From assembly GCA_910584075.1 (NCBI GenBank), contig CAJTZI010000022.1:1-31206 (forward strand): a stretch of 31,206 bases of DNA, in the 5' to 3' direction. Position numbers and translations under genes: made by a program. This DNA is from an uncultured Oscillibacter sp. Its GTDB lineage: Bacteria; Bacillota; Clostridia; Oscillospirales; Oscillospiraceae. Shown here piece by piece: positions 1 to 7,730 of this stretch; the stretch's first letter is position 1, and each line of letters opens with the position of its first letter. The notes beneath the pieces were generated by a model. It was not told where the DNA came from and ran no database searches. It saw nothing but the letters and a program-made list of their open reading frames with translations.

Positions 1-267
1 GAGCAGAAGAAAACCAACGTCAGGAAGTTCATTTCCGTGGTAAAGAAGTACACGGACATGACCCAGCTTGACGCCACCATCCTGCGTGAGTTCGTGGAAC
101 AGATCAGGGTGTCCGACACCTACACGACCGACGAACAGCAGAAACGGGTGAAAATCCGGGAAATTGAAATCGTCTATAACTTCATTGGTGCGTTTGATTT
201 TGAGGGAGCGCGGGAGCAATCCCAAACTGCCCAAGACAAAAATAATGCGAAAGTCGGCGCAGCTTGA
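1..267 (+). CDS. Large serine recombinase, C-terminal fragment (DUF4368-type), cut by window edge
   Basis: The reading frame is open from base 1 and ends at TGA 265-267, giving the last 88 residues of a longer protein. The stretch with 'KKYTDMTQLD' followed by 'LREFVEQIRV' and 'REIEIVYNFIGAFDF' is typical of the DUF4368 tail found on large serine recombinases of integrative and mobilizable elements (the Tn4451 TnpX / Tn5397 TndX type). These enzymes cut and rejoin DNA at att sites. The catalytic resolvase domain lies outside the window, so activity cannot be judged. Base composition is clearly richer in A/T than the genes from 465 onward, which fits horizontal acquisition. Such recombinases usually sit at the end of their element, so the element boundary may lie in the next 200 bases. 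The family call is fairly sure; the boundary is inference. Confidence 0.75.
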   Translation, partial: EQKKTNVRKFISVVKKYTDMTQLDATILREFVEQIRVSDTYTTDEQQKRVKIREIEIVYNFIGAFDFEGAREQSQTAQDKNNAKVGAA

Positions 268-308
268 CGCTACGCCGACCCTCGCTTAAAATGTTTTCTT
301 ACGTCACC

Positions 309-344
309 GCCCCGTCCGCTACTCGGTTATTTTTCAGACGGGGC
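309..344. repeat. Inverted repeat in the gap between recombinase and ddl
   Basis: GCCCCGTC at 309-316 is perfectly complementary to GACGGGGC at 337-344, with a 20-base loop. A second hairpin, GTCGGCG 253-259 with CGCCGAC 273-279, overlaps the recombinase stop codon. Neither is followed by a convincing T-run, so they are not clear terminators. Their position just downstream of a recombinase gene makes them candidates for terminal or attachment-site structure of the element, but nothing proves this. Confidence 0.35.
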
Positions 345-386
345 CCGGAGAAAGCGGTATTTTTGGTAGTTGTATTCCCGCGCGGT

Positions 387-413
387 TTGTGTTAAACTGT
401 AAAAGATTATAAT
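387..413 (+). promoter_or_regulatory. Probable sigma-A promoter for ddl-murF
   Basis: A perfect -10 hexamer TATAAT lies at 408-413 in a locally A/T-rich patch. The best -35 is TTGTGT at 387-392 with a short 15-base spacer. Transcription would start near 420, about 45 bases before the ddl start. Confidence 0.5.
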
Positions 414-464
414 AGTATCATTATGTGCGGAGCCGTCTGCTCCGGATGGAAAGGATGAGTGACG

Positions 465-1520
465 GTGAAGATTGTTGTGCTGGCAGGGGGGCTCTCTGCG
501 GAGCGGGCCGTCTCCCTGGTGACGGGCTGCGGCGTGTGCCGCGCCCTGCGGGAGAGGGGCCACAGGGCCATTCTGGTGGATCTGTTCCTGGGCGTGGAGA
601 ACGCCCCGGCGGATCTGGAGGCGCTGTTTGACGCCCCGGACGGCCTGTGCCCCCAGGCGGAGATCGAGACCCGGGCCCCGGACCTGGAGGCGGTGCGCCG
701 CGGCCGGCGGGACCAGAGCCCCAGCCGGGTGGGCCCCCGCGTGCTGGAGCTGTGCCAACTGGCGGACATTGTGTTTATCGGCCTCCATGGGGAGGACGGT
801 GAGGACGGCCGGGTGCAGGCCATGCTGGACCTTTTGGGCGTGCCCTACACCGGCAGCGGATATTTGAGCTCCGGCATGGCCATGGACAAGGCGGCGGCCA
901 AGCGGATGATGGAGTTCGCCGGGGTCCCCACCCCAAAGTGGCGGCTGCTGGAATATACGGAGGAGGAGACGGGAGAGCTGGCGGAGACCCTGCCCATGCC
1001 CTGCGTCATCAAAGCCACCGCCGGCGGGTCCTCTCTGGGGGTGTTTCTGCCGGAGGACCGAAAAGCGCTGCAAAGGGCGCTGGCGGAGGTGCGGCGGTTC
1101 AGCGGCCGGGTGATGTGGGAGGAGCGGATTTTCGGACGGGAGCTGACTGTGGCCGTCCTGGGAGACCGGGCCCTGCCCCCCATTGAGATTTTACCGGCGG
1201 AAAAGGACTTTGACTACGCCGCCAAGTATCAGGCCGGAGGGGCCCGGGAGCTGTGCCCCGCCCCGGTGACGGAGGACGAGGCGAAGCTGCTTCAGGACCT
1301 TGCCCTGCGGGTACATAGAGCCCTGGACCTGGAGGTCTACTCCCGGGCGGACTTCATTCTGGACAGGGAGGGCCGGGCCTGGTGCCTGGAGGTGAACTCC
1401 CTGCCGGGCATGACCCCTGGCAGCCTGATCCCCAAGGCCGCCGCCGCCGTGGGGATGGATTACCCCGCGCTGTGCCAGGAGATCGTGGGGCGGTCCCACC
1501 ACTTGAAGAGGAGAGGTTGA
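465..1520 (+). CDS. ddl: D-alanine--D-alanine ligase
   Basis: This cytoplasmic ATP-grasp enzyme joins two D-alanines for the end of the peptidoglycan stem peptide. Visible motifs in order: N-terminal 'VVLAGGLSAER' with the D-Ala-binding Glu, 'GLHGEDGEDG', 'PYTGSG', the ATP-grasp lid 'IKATAGGSSLGV', 'ELTVAVL', and the C-terminal metal site 'LEVNSLPGMTPGSLIPKAA'. The omega-loop Lys-Tyr pair is present at residues 254-255 ('AAKYQ'); this Tyr is typical of D-Ala-D-Ala rather than D-Ala-D-Lac ligases, so ordinary vancomycin-sensitive precursors are predicted. GTG 465 was chosen over in-frame GTG 459 because the SD AAAGGA (450-455) is 9 bases from 465 but only 3 from 459, and the protein then begins MKIVVLAGG as in the family. 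About 351 residues, a normal length. murF follows 4 bases later. Confidence 0.95.
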   Translation: MKIVVLAGGLSAERAVSLVTGCGVCRALRERGHRAILVDLFLGVENAPADLEALFDAPDGLCPQAEIETRAPDLEAVRRGRRDQSPSRVGPRVLELCQLADIVFIGLHGEDGEDGRVQAMLDLLGVPYTGSGYLSSGMAMDKAAAKRMMEFAGVPTPKWRLLEYTEEETGELAETLPMPCVIKATAGGSSLGVFLPEDRKALQRALAEVRRFSGRVMWEERIFGRELTVAVLGDRALPPIEILPAEKDFDYAAKYQAGGARELCPAPVTEDEAKLLQDLALRVHRALDLEVYSRADFILDREGRAWCLEVNSLPGMTPGSLIPKAAAAVGMDYPALCQEIVGRSHHLKRRG

Positions 1521-1524
1521 GCCT

Positions 1525-2898
1525 ATGCAGCCCATGACCGTGCAGGAGATCGCCGCCGCCGCGGGAGGCGTGTGGCAGAATCCCCGGGCGGACGCGCCCG
1601 TTGTCTCCGCGGTGTCCACGGACAGCCGGAAGATTCAGCCCGGCTGCCTGTTTGTCCCCTGGGCGGGGGCGCGGTTTGACGGACACGACTATATTGACCA
1701 GGCTCTGGAGGGCGGCGCGGCGGGGTGCCTGTGCGCCCGCCTGCCGGAGATGGTGCGTCCCGATAAATTCTACATCCAGGTGCCGGACACCCGTCTGGCC
1801 CTGCGGGCCCTGGCTTCCGCTTACCGGGACCGGTTCCCCATCCCCTTCATCCAGGTCACCGGCAGCGTGGGGAAGACCACCACCAAGGAGATGCTGGCTG
1901 CGGTGCTGGAGGCCCGTCTGCGGGTCTGCAAGACGCCGGGGAACTTCAACAACGACATCGGCACGCCCCTGGCGCTGCTGGGCTTGGCCCCGGAGCACCA
2001 GGCGGCGGTGATTGAGACGGGCATGAACCACTTCGGAGAGATCCGCTACCTGGGAGAGATGGTGCGGCCGGACATCGCCGTCATCTCCAACATCGGAGAC
2101 GCCCATGTGGAATTTCTGGGGAGCCGCCAGGGAATTCTCCAGGCCAAGTGCGAGATTCTGGAAAATCTGAAGCCGGAGGGGCTGCTGGTCCTCAATGGAG
2201 ACGACGCCCTGCTGGATACGGTGCATGCCCCCTTCCGCACCGTGCGCTGCGGTCAGTCGGAGCACTGTCAGACCCGGATTACGGAGCTCATTGACCGCGG
2301 CGTGGAGGGTATCACCTGCACCGTGACCACGGAGAGGGACGTCTACCGTCTGTCCATTCCCGCCCCGGGAGAGCATATGGCCTATTCCGCCTCCATGGCG
2401 GTGGCCGTGGGCGAGGAGCTGGGATTGAGCCGGGAGGAGATCATCCGGGGCGTGGGGGCCTACGAGCCTGCCGGCTCACGGATGCGGGTGATCCGCCTGC
2501 CGGAGAAGCGGATGATTCTGGACGACTGCTACAACGCCAACCCCCAGTCCGTCACGGCGGCGCTGGAGGTGCTGGCCAAGACCGAGTGCGGCCGGAAGGC
2601 GGCCGTGCTGGGGGACATGGGGGAGCTGGGCGGCCTGACGGACCAGGCCCACTACAACGTGGGAGCCCTGGCGGCCATGCTGGGTGTGGATTTCATCATC
2701 GCTGTCGGTGAGAAGGCCGCCCGCATTGCCGACGGCGCCGCGGAGAGCGGCGGCTCCGTGGTGCATTTTGCCGCGAAAGAGGAGGCTCTGCCGGAGGTGA
2801 AGGCGCAGCTGGGACCGGACACCGCCATGCTGGTGAAGGCGTCCCGCGCCATGCGCTTTGAGTGGCTGGTGGAGCAGTTGAAAGAGGATTATGATTGA
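1525..2898 (+). CDS. murF: UDP-N-acetylmuramoyl-tripeptide--D-alanyl-D-alanine ligase
   Basis: MurF adds the D-Ala-D-Ala made by Ddl to UDP-MurNAc-tripeptide, the last cytoplasmic step of precursor synthesis. The 457-residue protein shows the Mur-ligase P-loop 'GSVGKTTT' at residues 113-120, the central-domain signature 'ETGMNHFGEI' followed by 'ISNIGDAHVEFLGS', and the C-terminal domain block 'LDDCYNANPQSV' and 'AVLGDMGELG', which are characteristic of MurF rather than MurC/D/E. The ATG at 1525 follows a strong SD (AGAGGAGAGG, 1507-1516) and lies 4 bases after the ddl stop, so the two genes are surely co-transcribed. The 3' end overlaps the ABC-F start by 8 bases, suggesting translational coupling. 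Nothing is missing or odd in the domain order. Confidence 0.96.
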   Translation: MQPMTVQEIAAAAGGVWQNPRADAPVVSAVSTDSRKIQPGCLFVPWAGARFDGHDYIDQALEGGAAGCLCARLPEMVRPDKFYIQVPDTRLALRALASAYRDRFPIPFIQVTGSVGKTTTKEMLAAVLEARLRVCKTPGNFNNDIGTPLALLGLAPEHQAAVIETGMNHFGEIRYLGEMVRPDIAVISNIGDAHVEFLGSRQGILQAKCEILENLKPEGLLVLNGDDALLDTVHAPFRTVRCGQSEHCQTRITELIDRGVEGITCTVTTERDVYRLSIPAPGEHMAYSASMAVAVGEELGLSREEIIRGVGAYEPAGSRMRVIRLPEKRMILDDCYNANPQSVTAALEVLAKTECGRKAAVLGDMGELGGLTDQAHYNVGALAAMLGVDFIIAVGEKAARIADGAAESGGSVVHFAAKEEALPEVKAQLGPDTAMLVKASRAMRFEWLVEQLKEDYD

Positions 2899-4792
2899 GA
2901 TACAGGTAAACGCCCTGGTGAAGTCCTTCGAGGTGGGACACAATGTTTTAGACGGCCTTACTTTTCAGATCGACCAGGGGGAGCGGGTGGGCCTGCTTGG
3001 CAGGAACGGCGCGGGCAAGACCACGCTCTTTAAGATTCTCACCGGTGAGCTGGACCACGACGAGGGAACCGTCGCCATGGGTCAGGGCCGGCGGGTGGGA
3101 CTCATCTCCCAGATCCCGGTGTATCCGCCGGGCTGCACGGTGGAGGACGTGCTGCGCTCCGCTTTCGCCCGCCTCACCAGGCTGGCCCGGGAGATGGAAT
3201 CTCTGACGGAGCGGATGGCGGCGGGGGAGACGGACCCGGCGCTGCTGCGGCGGTACGGGGCACTGAGCGAGCGGTTCGAGGTCTTCGGCGGCTACGACAC
3301 CGACGTGGCCGTGAACAAGATCGCGGGCGGCCTCTCCATCTCCGCGGAGATGCGGGGGCAGCTCTTTGACAGCCTCTCCGGCGGGGAGAAGACCCGGGTG
3401 AATCTGGGCCGGCTCATCCTGGAGGACACGGACATATTGCTGCTGGACGAGCCCACCAACCACCTGGACCTCCACGCCACGGAGTGGCTGGAGGAGTATA
3501 TCCGCTCCTTCCGGGGCACGGTGGTGGCCATCTCCCACGACCGGTATTTCCTGGACCGGGTAGTGACCCGGGTCATCGAAATCCAGGACGGGAAAGCGGA
3601 GTTTTACAGCGGGAATTACAGCTTCTACGCTGTGGAGAAGGAGCGCCGCTATCAGGAGCGCATGAAGCAGTACCAGAAGGAGCAGGCCAAGATCCAGCAG
3701 CTGGAGAAGGCGGCGGAGCAGCTGCGCCTCTGGGCCTTCATGGGCATGGACAAGACCTACCGCCGTGCAGTAAGCATCGAGCGGCGCATTGAGCGAATGC
3801 GCACCACGGCCAAGCCCACCAAGGCACGGAAGATGGACGCCCGCTTCACCGCCGCGGAGTTCCACGGCGACGAGGTGCTGGGTATTCGGAGCCTTGCCAA
3901 ATCCTACGGGGACAAGCACCTCTTTGAGGGCATCACATTGAAGGTGGAGGGGGGCGAGCGCATCGCCCTGATCGGCGACAACGGCACCGGCAAGTCCACC
4001 CTCATCAAGATGATCGTGGGGGAGCTGTACCCCGACGACGGGCGCATCCGGACCGGCCCCCAGGTGAAGCTGGCGTATCTCCCCCAGATCATCCGCTTTG
4101 ACCACCCGGACTGGAATCTGGTGGAGACCATGATGGGGGCCAAGCGGGGCCTCTCGGCCCAGTCCGCCCGGAACCGGCTGGCGGCCTATGACTTCCAGGG
4201 GGAGGACGTGTTCAAGCCCGTGTCGGTGCTCTCCGGCGGGGAGCAGAGCCGGCTGCGGCTTTGCATGCTGATGGACGACGAGATCAACTTTCTGATCTTG
4301 GACGAGCCCACCAACCACCTGGACATCGCATCCCGGGAGTGGATTGAGGAGGCGGTGGAGGCCTACGACGGCACGCTGCTGTTTGTCAGCCACGACCGGT
4401 ACTTCATCAACCGATTTGCCACCCGGATCTGGGAGCTGTCGGAGGGGACGGTTACGGACTATCCCATGGGCTTTGCCCAGTACCGCCAGGAGAAGGCACG
4501 AGAGGAGGCGGAGCGGGCGGAGACCGTAAAGCCCGCGGCGGAGAAAAAGGCTGCGGAGCGTCCCGTCCGTGGAAACCGGGCGCAGCAGAACGCCAGACGG
4601 CAGCTGACCATCTGCGAGCGGGAGATCGCCAAGGCGGAGGAGCAGATTGCGGAGCTGGAAGGGAAGATGGAGGCCGCTGCCTGCGATTACGAGAGACTGA
4701 CGGAGCTGACGGCAGAGCGGGAGGCCTCCCAGGCGGCGCTGAACGCGTTATATGAGAAGTGGGAGCAGCTCAGCGAAGAGGCCGGCGAATAG
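2891..4792 (+). CDS. ABC-F family ATPase (ribosome-associated type)
   Basis: A 633-residue soluble protein with two ABC ATPase cassettes and no membrane segments. Cassette 1 has Walker A 'GRNGAGKTT' (37-45), signature 'LSGGEKTRV' and Walker B 'ILLLDEPTNHLD'. Cassette 2 has Walker A 'GDNGTGKST' starting at residue 362, signature 'LSGGEQSRL' and 'LILDEPTNHLD'. The charged helical linker between them ('QKEQAKIQQLEKAAEQLR') is the P-site-tRNA-contacting arm of ABC-F proteins, and the last ~80 residues form a Lys/Glu/Ala-rich coiled coil as in Uup/YdiF-like members. ABC-F proteins bind the ribosomal E site and rescue stalled translation; some give antibiotic resistance, but nothing here separates a resistance type from a housekeeping one. 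ATG 2891 overlaps murF by 8 bases and has GAGGAT-like SD sequence inside murF. Confidence 0.93.
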   Translation: MIEIQVNALVKSFEVGHNVLDGLTFQIDQGERVGLLGRNGAGKTTLFKILTGELDHDEGTVAMGQGRRVGLISQIPVYPPGCTVEDVLRSAFARLTRLAREMESLTERMAAGETDPALLRRYGALSERFEVFGGYDTDVAVNKIAGGLSISAEMRGQLFDSLSGGEKTRVNLGRLILEDTDILLLDEPTNHLDLHATEWLEEYIRSFRGTVVAISHDRYFLDRVVTRVIEIQDGKAEFYSGNYSFYAVEKERRYQERMKQYQKEQAKIQQLEKAAEQLRLWAFMGMDKTYRRAVSIERRIERMRTTAKPTKARKMDARFTAAEFHGDEVLGIRSLAKSYGDKHLFEGITLKVEGGERIALIGDNGTGKSTLIKMIVGELYPDDGRIRTGPQVKLAYLPQIIRFDHPDWNLVETMMGAKRGLSAQSARNRLAAYDFQGEDVFKPVSVLSGGEQSRLRLCMLMDDEINFLILDEPTNHLDIASREWIEEAVEAYDGTLLFVSHDRYFINRFATRIWELSEGTVTDYPMGFAQYRQEKAREEAERAETVKPAAEKKAAERPVRGNRAQQNARRQLTICEREIAKAEEQIAELEGKMEAAACDYERLTELTAEREASQAALNALYEKWEQLSEEAGE

Positions 4793-4799
4793 CGCTGTT

Positions 4800-4864
4800 A
4801 AAAGTTTCGTCCACCTTTTCAAAGGCGGCGGGGGTCCAGGGGGCGGAGCCGCCTGGCGTCTTGG
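4800..4864. repeat. Interspersed intergenic repeat, copy 1
   Basis: This block just after the ABC-F stop begins AAAAGTTT, contains CCTTTTCAAA followed by GGCGG and a G-run, and ends in TTGG. The same order of blocks recurs at 16085-16150. It holds two small hairpins (CCACCTTT...AAAGGCGG region and GGCGGAGCCGCC). It has no coding signature. The sequence from 4865 to 4946 shows no further recognisable feature. Confidence 0.55.
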
Positions 4865-4946
4865 AGCGAAGCGACAACGACATCAAGGAGAAACGAGGCG
4901 AAGCCAAAGTTTCTCCCGGAGCACTCACAACAGAAGAAAGACAGCT

Positions 4947-5708
4947 ATGAAGAAAAAACGCAGTATCTGTATCATCGCAATCTTGTTTTTCCTGGGCCTG
5001 GCCCTGGTCATCATCCCCAACGGAATGCGCTTCACCGGCTTTTTGTTTCTGGGCGCCGCCGCCCTGTGGGCGGTCGGACTTCTGTTGCGCCGCTGGGGCG
5101 AGAAGTCCCGCGGAGCCCTCTGGCTCTGGCGGATTTTCCTCACCGGCACCGGCCTGACGCTGGTCCTTCTGGTCTCCATCGAGGCCGCGGTGGTCTTTCG
5201 GGGCGAGGCGGACAACTCCGCCGTCCCCGTGGACGCGGTGATCATCCTGGGGGCCGGGGTCAACGGCGAGACGCCCTCGGCGGCGCTGTGGAGCCGCATC
5301 AATGCGGCGGCGGCCTATCTGGAAACGCACTCCGGTGTGCCGGTGGTGCTCTCCGGCGGCCAGGGGCCCGGGGAGGCCGTCTCCGAGGCGGAGGCCATGT
5401 ACCGGGCGTTGAGCGGCCGCGGCGGGCTGGACGGTGTGCGCTGGGTTCTGGAGGACCGTTCCACCAGCACGGCGGAGAACTTCCGATTCTCCAAGGCGCT
5501 TTTGCAGGAACAGGGCCTGGACACGGACACGGCGGTGATCGCCGTGGTAACCAACGACTTCCACTGCTTCCGGGCCCATCTGATCGCCCAGAGACAGGGC
5601 CTTCGCATTGTGGATGTCCCGGCGGAGCTGCCCTGGTGGTGGCTGACGGCGAATTACTATGTCCGGGAGGCCTTCGCGGTGGTGAAGACGGTTCTTTTCG
5701 ACCGGTAG
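4947..5708 (+). CDS. YdcF family (DUF218) membrane protein
   Basis: The 253-residue protein starts with a basic N-terminus and two to three hydrophobic helices (about residues 6-24, 27-47 and 62-84). The remaining region is a DUF218/YdcF domain with 'DAVIILGAGVNG', 'SALWSRINAAAAYL', 'VPVVLSGGQGPGE', 'SEAEAM', 'RSTSTAENFRFSKALL' and 'TNDFHCFRAHLIA', all family hallmarks. YdcF/SanA-like proteins are tied to envelope integrity, but the reaction is unknown. ATG 4947 was chosen because the membrane segment follows it directly; the same frame stays open upstream to about 4752 but runs through the intergenic repeat and into the ABC-F gene. SD is weak (AGAAAGA). It probably has its own transcript, since it is separated by 154 bases from the ABC-F gene. 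Confidence 0.85.
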   Translation: MKKKRSICIIAILFFLGLALVIIPNGMRFTGFLFLGAAALWAVGLLLRRWGEKSRGALWLWRIFLTGTGLTLVLLVSIEAAVVFRGEADNSAVPVDAVIILGAGVNGETPSAALWSRINAAAAYLETHSGVPVVLSGGQGPGEAVSEAEAMYRALSGRGGLDGVRWVLEDRSTSTAENFRFSKALLQEQGLDTDTAVIAVVTNDFHCFRAHLIAQRQGLRIVDVPAELPWWWLTANYYVREAFAVVKTVLFDR

Positions 5709-5862
5709 CCGTTTGCGGCGAAGTTCAAAAACGCCGGCAAGCGGCGGCATGGGCCGCCCGGGAGGCGGAGCGCTCTTTGCGGGGGCTGAGTCCCCGGGGA
5801 ACCCCGTGCCCCGTACCGGCCATTTTCCCGGATTGGGAGATATTTCAGATAGGAGAACGGCC

Positions 5863-6372
5863 ATGGCCTGGAACAATGTATTATGTATGTATTACTCCCG
5901 CACAGGCAATACCAAACGTGCCATGGAGGAGATCGCCAGAGCCCTGAACGCGGAGCTGGCGGAGATTCAGGACGGCGTGGACCGCGGCGGCACCAAGGGA
6001 TGGCTGCGCAGCGGGCTGGATGCCGTGCGGCGCAGCAGCCCCAAGGTGAAATTCAAGACCAGGTGGCCCCTGTCGGACTACCGGCTGGTGATCGTGGGCA
6101 CGCCGGTGTGGGCCGGACGGTGCAGTGCCCCGGTGCGGGGATTTTTGAAGCAGAACGGCAGGGATATCCGCAACGCCTCCTACGTTGTCACCCGGGGCAG
6201 CGAGGACAAGAACGAGGAGGTCTTTCAGCAGATGGACCTCTACACCCCCTGCGGGCACCGGACGGCGGTGTCCCTGCGCAGCGGGTCCGTGGGCTACGAT
6301 TTCTGGCAGGAGGAGTTCCTGCGTCAGACCCAGGAGTTTTTGAAGGAGGGCCGGTGGCAGCCCGAAAAATGA
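5863..6372 (+). CDS. Flavodoxin-like protein
   Basis: A 169-residue soluble protein. The N-terminal 'YYSRTGNTKRAMEEIARAL' is the FMN phosphate-binding loop of flavodoxins (T/S-x-T-G-x-T), and 'LVIVGTPVWAGRCSAPVRGFL' matches the second flavin-contacting loop. Flavodoxin-fold proteins of this kind carry electrons or reduce quinones with FMN; the partner cannot be told from sequence. ATG 5863 follows a clear SD (AGGAG 5851-5855). The frame remains open further upstream, but that stretch reads as intergenic low-complexity sequence. prfA starts 19 bases after the stop, so the two may be co-transcribed. The preceding gap (5709-5862) is very GC-rich, with a GGGGGCTGAGTCCCC hairpin, and shows no gene. 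Confidence 0.85.
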   Translation: MAWNNVLCMYYSRTGNTKRAMEEIARALNAELAEIQDGVDRGGTKGWLRSGLDAVRRSSPKVKFKTRWPLSDYRLVIVGTPVWAGRCSAPVRGFLKQNGRDIRNASYVVTRGSEDKNEEVFQQMDLYTPCGHRTAVSLRSGSVGYDFWQEEFLRQTQEFLKEGRWQPEK

Positions 6373-6391
6373 GAGGAGAGGGGGGACGCCT

Positions 6392-7453
6392 GTGCTGGAA
6401 AAACTGAAGGGGCTGGCCCTGCGGTATGAGGACCTGGAGGCCCAGCTGGCGGACCCCGCCGTTTACGGTGACGCCGGACGGCTCCGGGACGTGAACCGGG
6501 AGCTGAAAGAACTGGCCCCCATCGCGGAGGTCTGGCGGGACTGGGAGACCGCGGAGCGGCGGCGGGCCGACGCGGAGGCCTCCTTCCGGGACCCGGATCT
6601 GCGGGAGCTGGCCCAGGAGGAGCTGTCGGAGGCGAAGGCGGAACTGCGGCGGCTGGAGGAGCGGTTCAAGGCGTTGCTGCTGCCCGGTGACCCGGACGGC
6701 GGACGGGACGTGGTGCTGGAGCTGCGGGCGGGCGTCGGCGGCGAGGAGGCCGCCCTCTTTGCCGGGACGCTGCTGCGGATGTATACCCTGTACGCCCAGA
6801 GCAGGGGCTGGAAGCTGGACGTGGTGAGCATGAGCGGGACGGAGCTGGGGGGCGTGAAGGAGTGCAGCGTCCTGATCGAGGGGGCGGGGGCCTTCTCACG
6901 GCTGAAATATGAGAGCGGCGTCCACCAGGTCAAGCGGGTGCCGGAGACGGAGTCCAGCGGGCGCATCCAGACCAGCACCGCCACGGTGGCGGTGCTCCGC
7001 TCGGCGGAGGAGGTGGATGTGGAGATCGACCCGAAGGACATTCAGACCGACACCTACCGCTCCTCCGGCGCGGGGGGACAGCACGTGAACAAGACGGAGT
7101 CCGCCATCCGCCTCACCCACCTGCCCACAGGGCTGGTGGTGACCTGCCAGGATGAGCGGAGCCAGCATAAAAACAGGGAAAAGGCCATGAAGGTCCTGCG
7201 CTCTCGGCTCTATGAGATGGAGCGGGAGCGGCAGGAGGCCGGCACGGCCATGGAGCGCCGGAGCCAGGTGGGCGGTGCGTGGCGCAGCGAGAAGATCCGG
7301 ACCTACCAGTTTCTCCAGGGCCGGGTGACGGACCACCGGGTGGGCCTGACCCTCTACAAGCTGGATTCGGTGCTGGACGGCGGGCTGGACGAGTTCATTG
7401 ACGCCCTGGCGGCGGCGGACCAGGCTGAAAAGCTCAAGGGAGGCGGCGAATGA
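6392..7453 (+). CDS. prfA: Peptide chain release factor 1
   Basis: RF1 recognises UAA and UAG in the ribosomal A site and triggers release of the finished protein. The 353-residue product carries the codon-reading motif P-x-T as 'PET' inside 'RVPETESSGRIQTSTATVAV', which marks RF1 (RF2 has SPF), and the catalytic GGQ at residues 228-230 in 'SSGAGGQHVNKTESA'. The Gln of GGQ is normally methylated by PrmC, whose gene is not in this window. GTG 6392 follows a strong G-rich SD (GAGGAGAGGGGGG). The last codon overlaps the next gene by an ATGA, so the small downstream protein should be translationally coupled. Confidence 0.96.
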   Translation: MLEKLKGLALRYEDLEAQLADPAVYGDAGRLRDVNRELKELAPIAEVWRDWETAERRRADAEASFRDPDLRELAQEELSEAKAELRRLEERFKALLLPGDPDGGRDVVLELRAGVGGEEAALFAGTLLRMYTLYAQSRGWKLDVVSMSGTELGGVKECSVLIEGAGAFSRLKYESGVHQVKRVPETESSGRIQTSTATVAVLRSAEEVDVEIDPKDIQTDTYRSSGAGGQHVNKTESAIRLTHLPTGLVVTCQDERSQHKNREKAMKVLRSRLYEMERERQEAGTAMERRSQVGGAWRSEKIRTYQFLQGRVTDHRVGLTLYKLDSVLDGGLDEFIDALAAADQAEKLKGGGE

Positions 7454-7719
7454 GACTGCGGAGACTGGGGCTGGCCGTCCTCTGGGCCCTGACGGCGGCA
7501 CTGACCGTCCTTGAGGCCCTGCTGGTCTGGAGCTGGCTGTGGGGCGTGGGGTATGTGGCGGAGTTCGGCGCAGCGGAGAACCCCTACGCCGCCGAGGATA
7601 TGGAAATCGCGGGAATCTGTGCCCTGGCGCTGCTGCCGCTGGCTTTGGCGGCGCTGGCCTGGGCCGCGCGGCAGATCGTTTTGTGGAGCAAAAAGCGGGC
7701 GGGATGCCCAGAGAGATAG
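7450..7719 (+). CDS. Small two-helix membrane protein, unknown function
   Basis: The 89-residue protein begins with Arg-rich 'MRLRRLG' and has two clear hydrophobic helices, about residues 7-37 and 54-75, separated by a short acidic loop (around 'AAENPYAAEDMEIAG'), and ends in a basic tail (SKKRAG). This predicts a hairpin with both ends in the cytoplasm. I do not recognise a family. Support for it being real is the ATGA overlap with the prfA stop, the position between two strongly conserved genes on the same strand, and the sensible membrane-protein composition. Its stop is 12 bases before the next start. Confidence 0.65.
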   Translation: MRLRRLGLAVLWALTAALTVLEALLVWSWLWGVGYVAEFGAAENPYAAEDMEIAGICALALLPLALAALAWAARQIVLWSKKRAGCPER

Positions 7720-7730
7720 AGGCGAAGCGT

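Noticed and set aside
309..344. Intrinsic terminator behind the recombinase gene
   Set aside because: The stem is perfect but the loop is 20 bases and no T-run follows, so it is listed only as an inverted repeat.
4752..4946. Extended N-terminus for the YdcF-like protein
   Set aside because: The frame is open, but it overlaps the ABC-F gene and the intergenic repeat, while the ATG at 4947 leads straight into the expected membrane helix.
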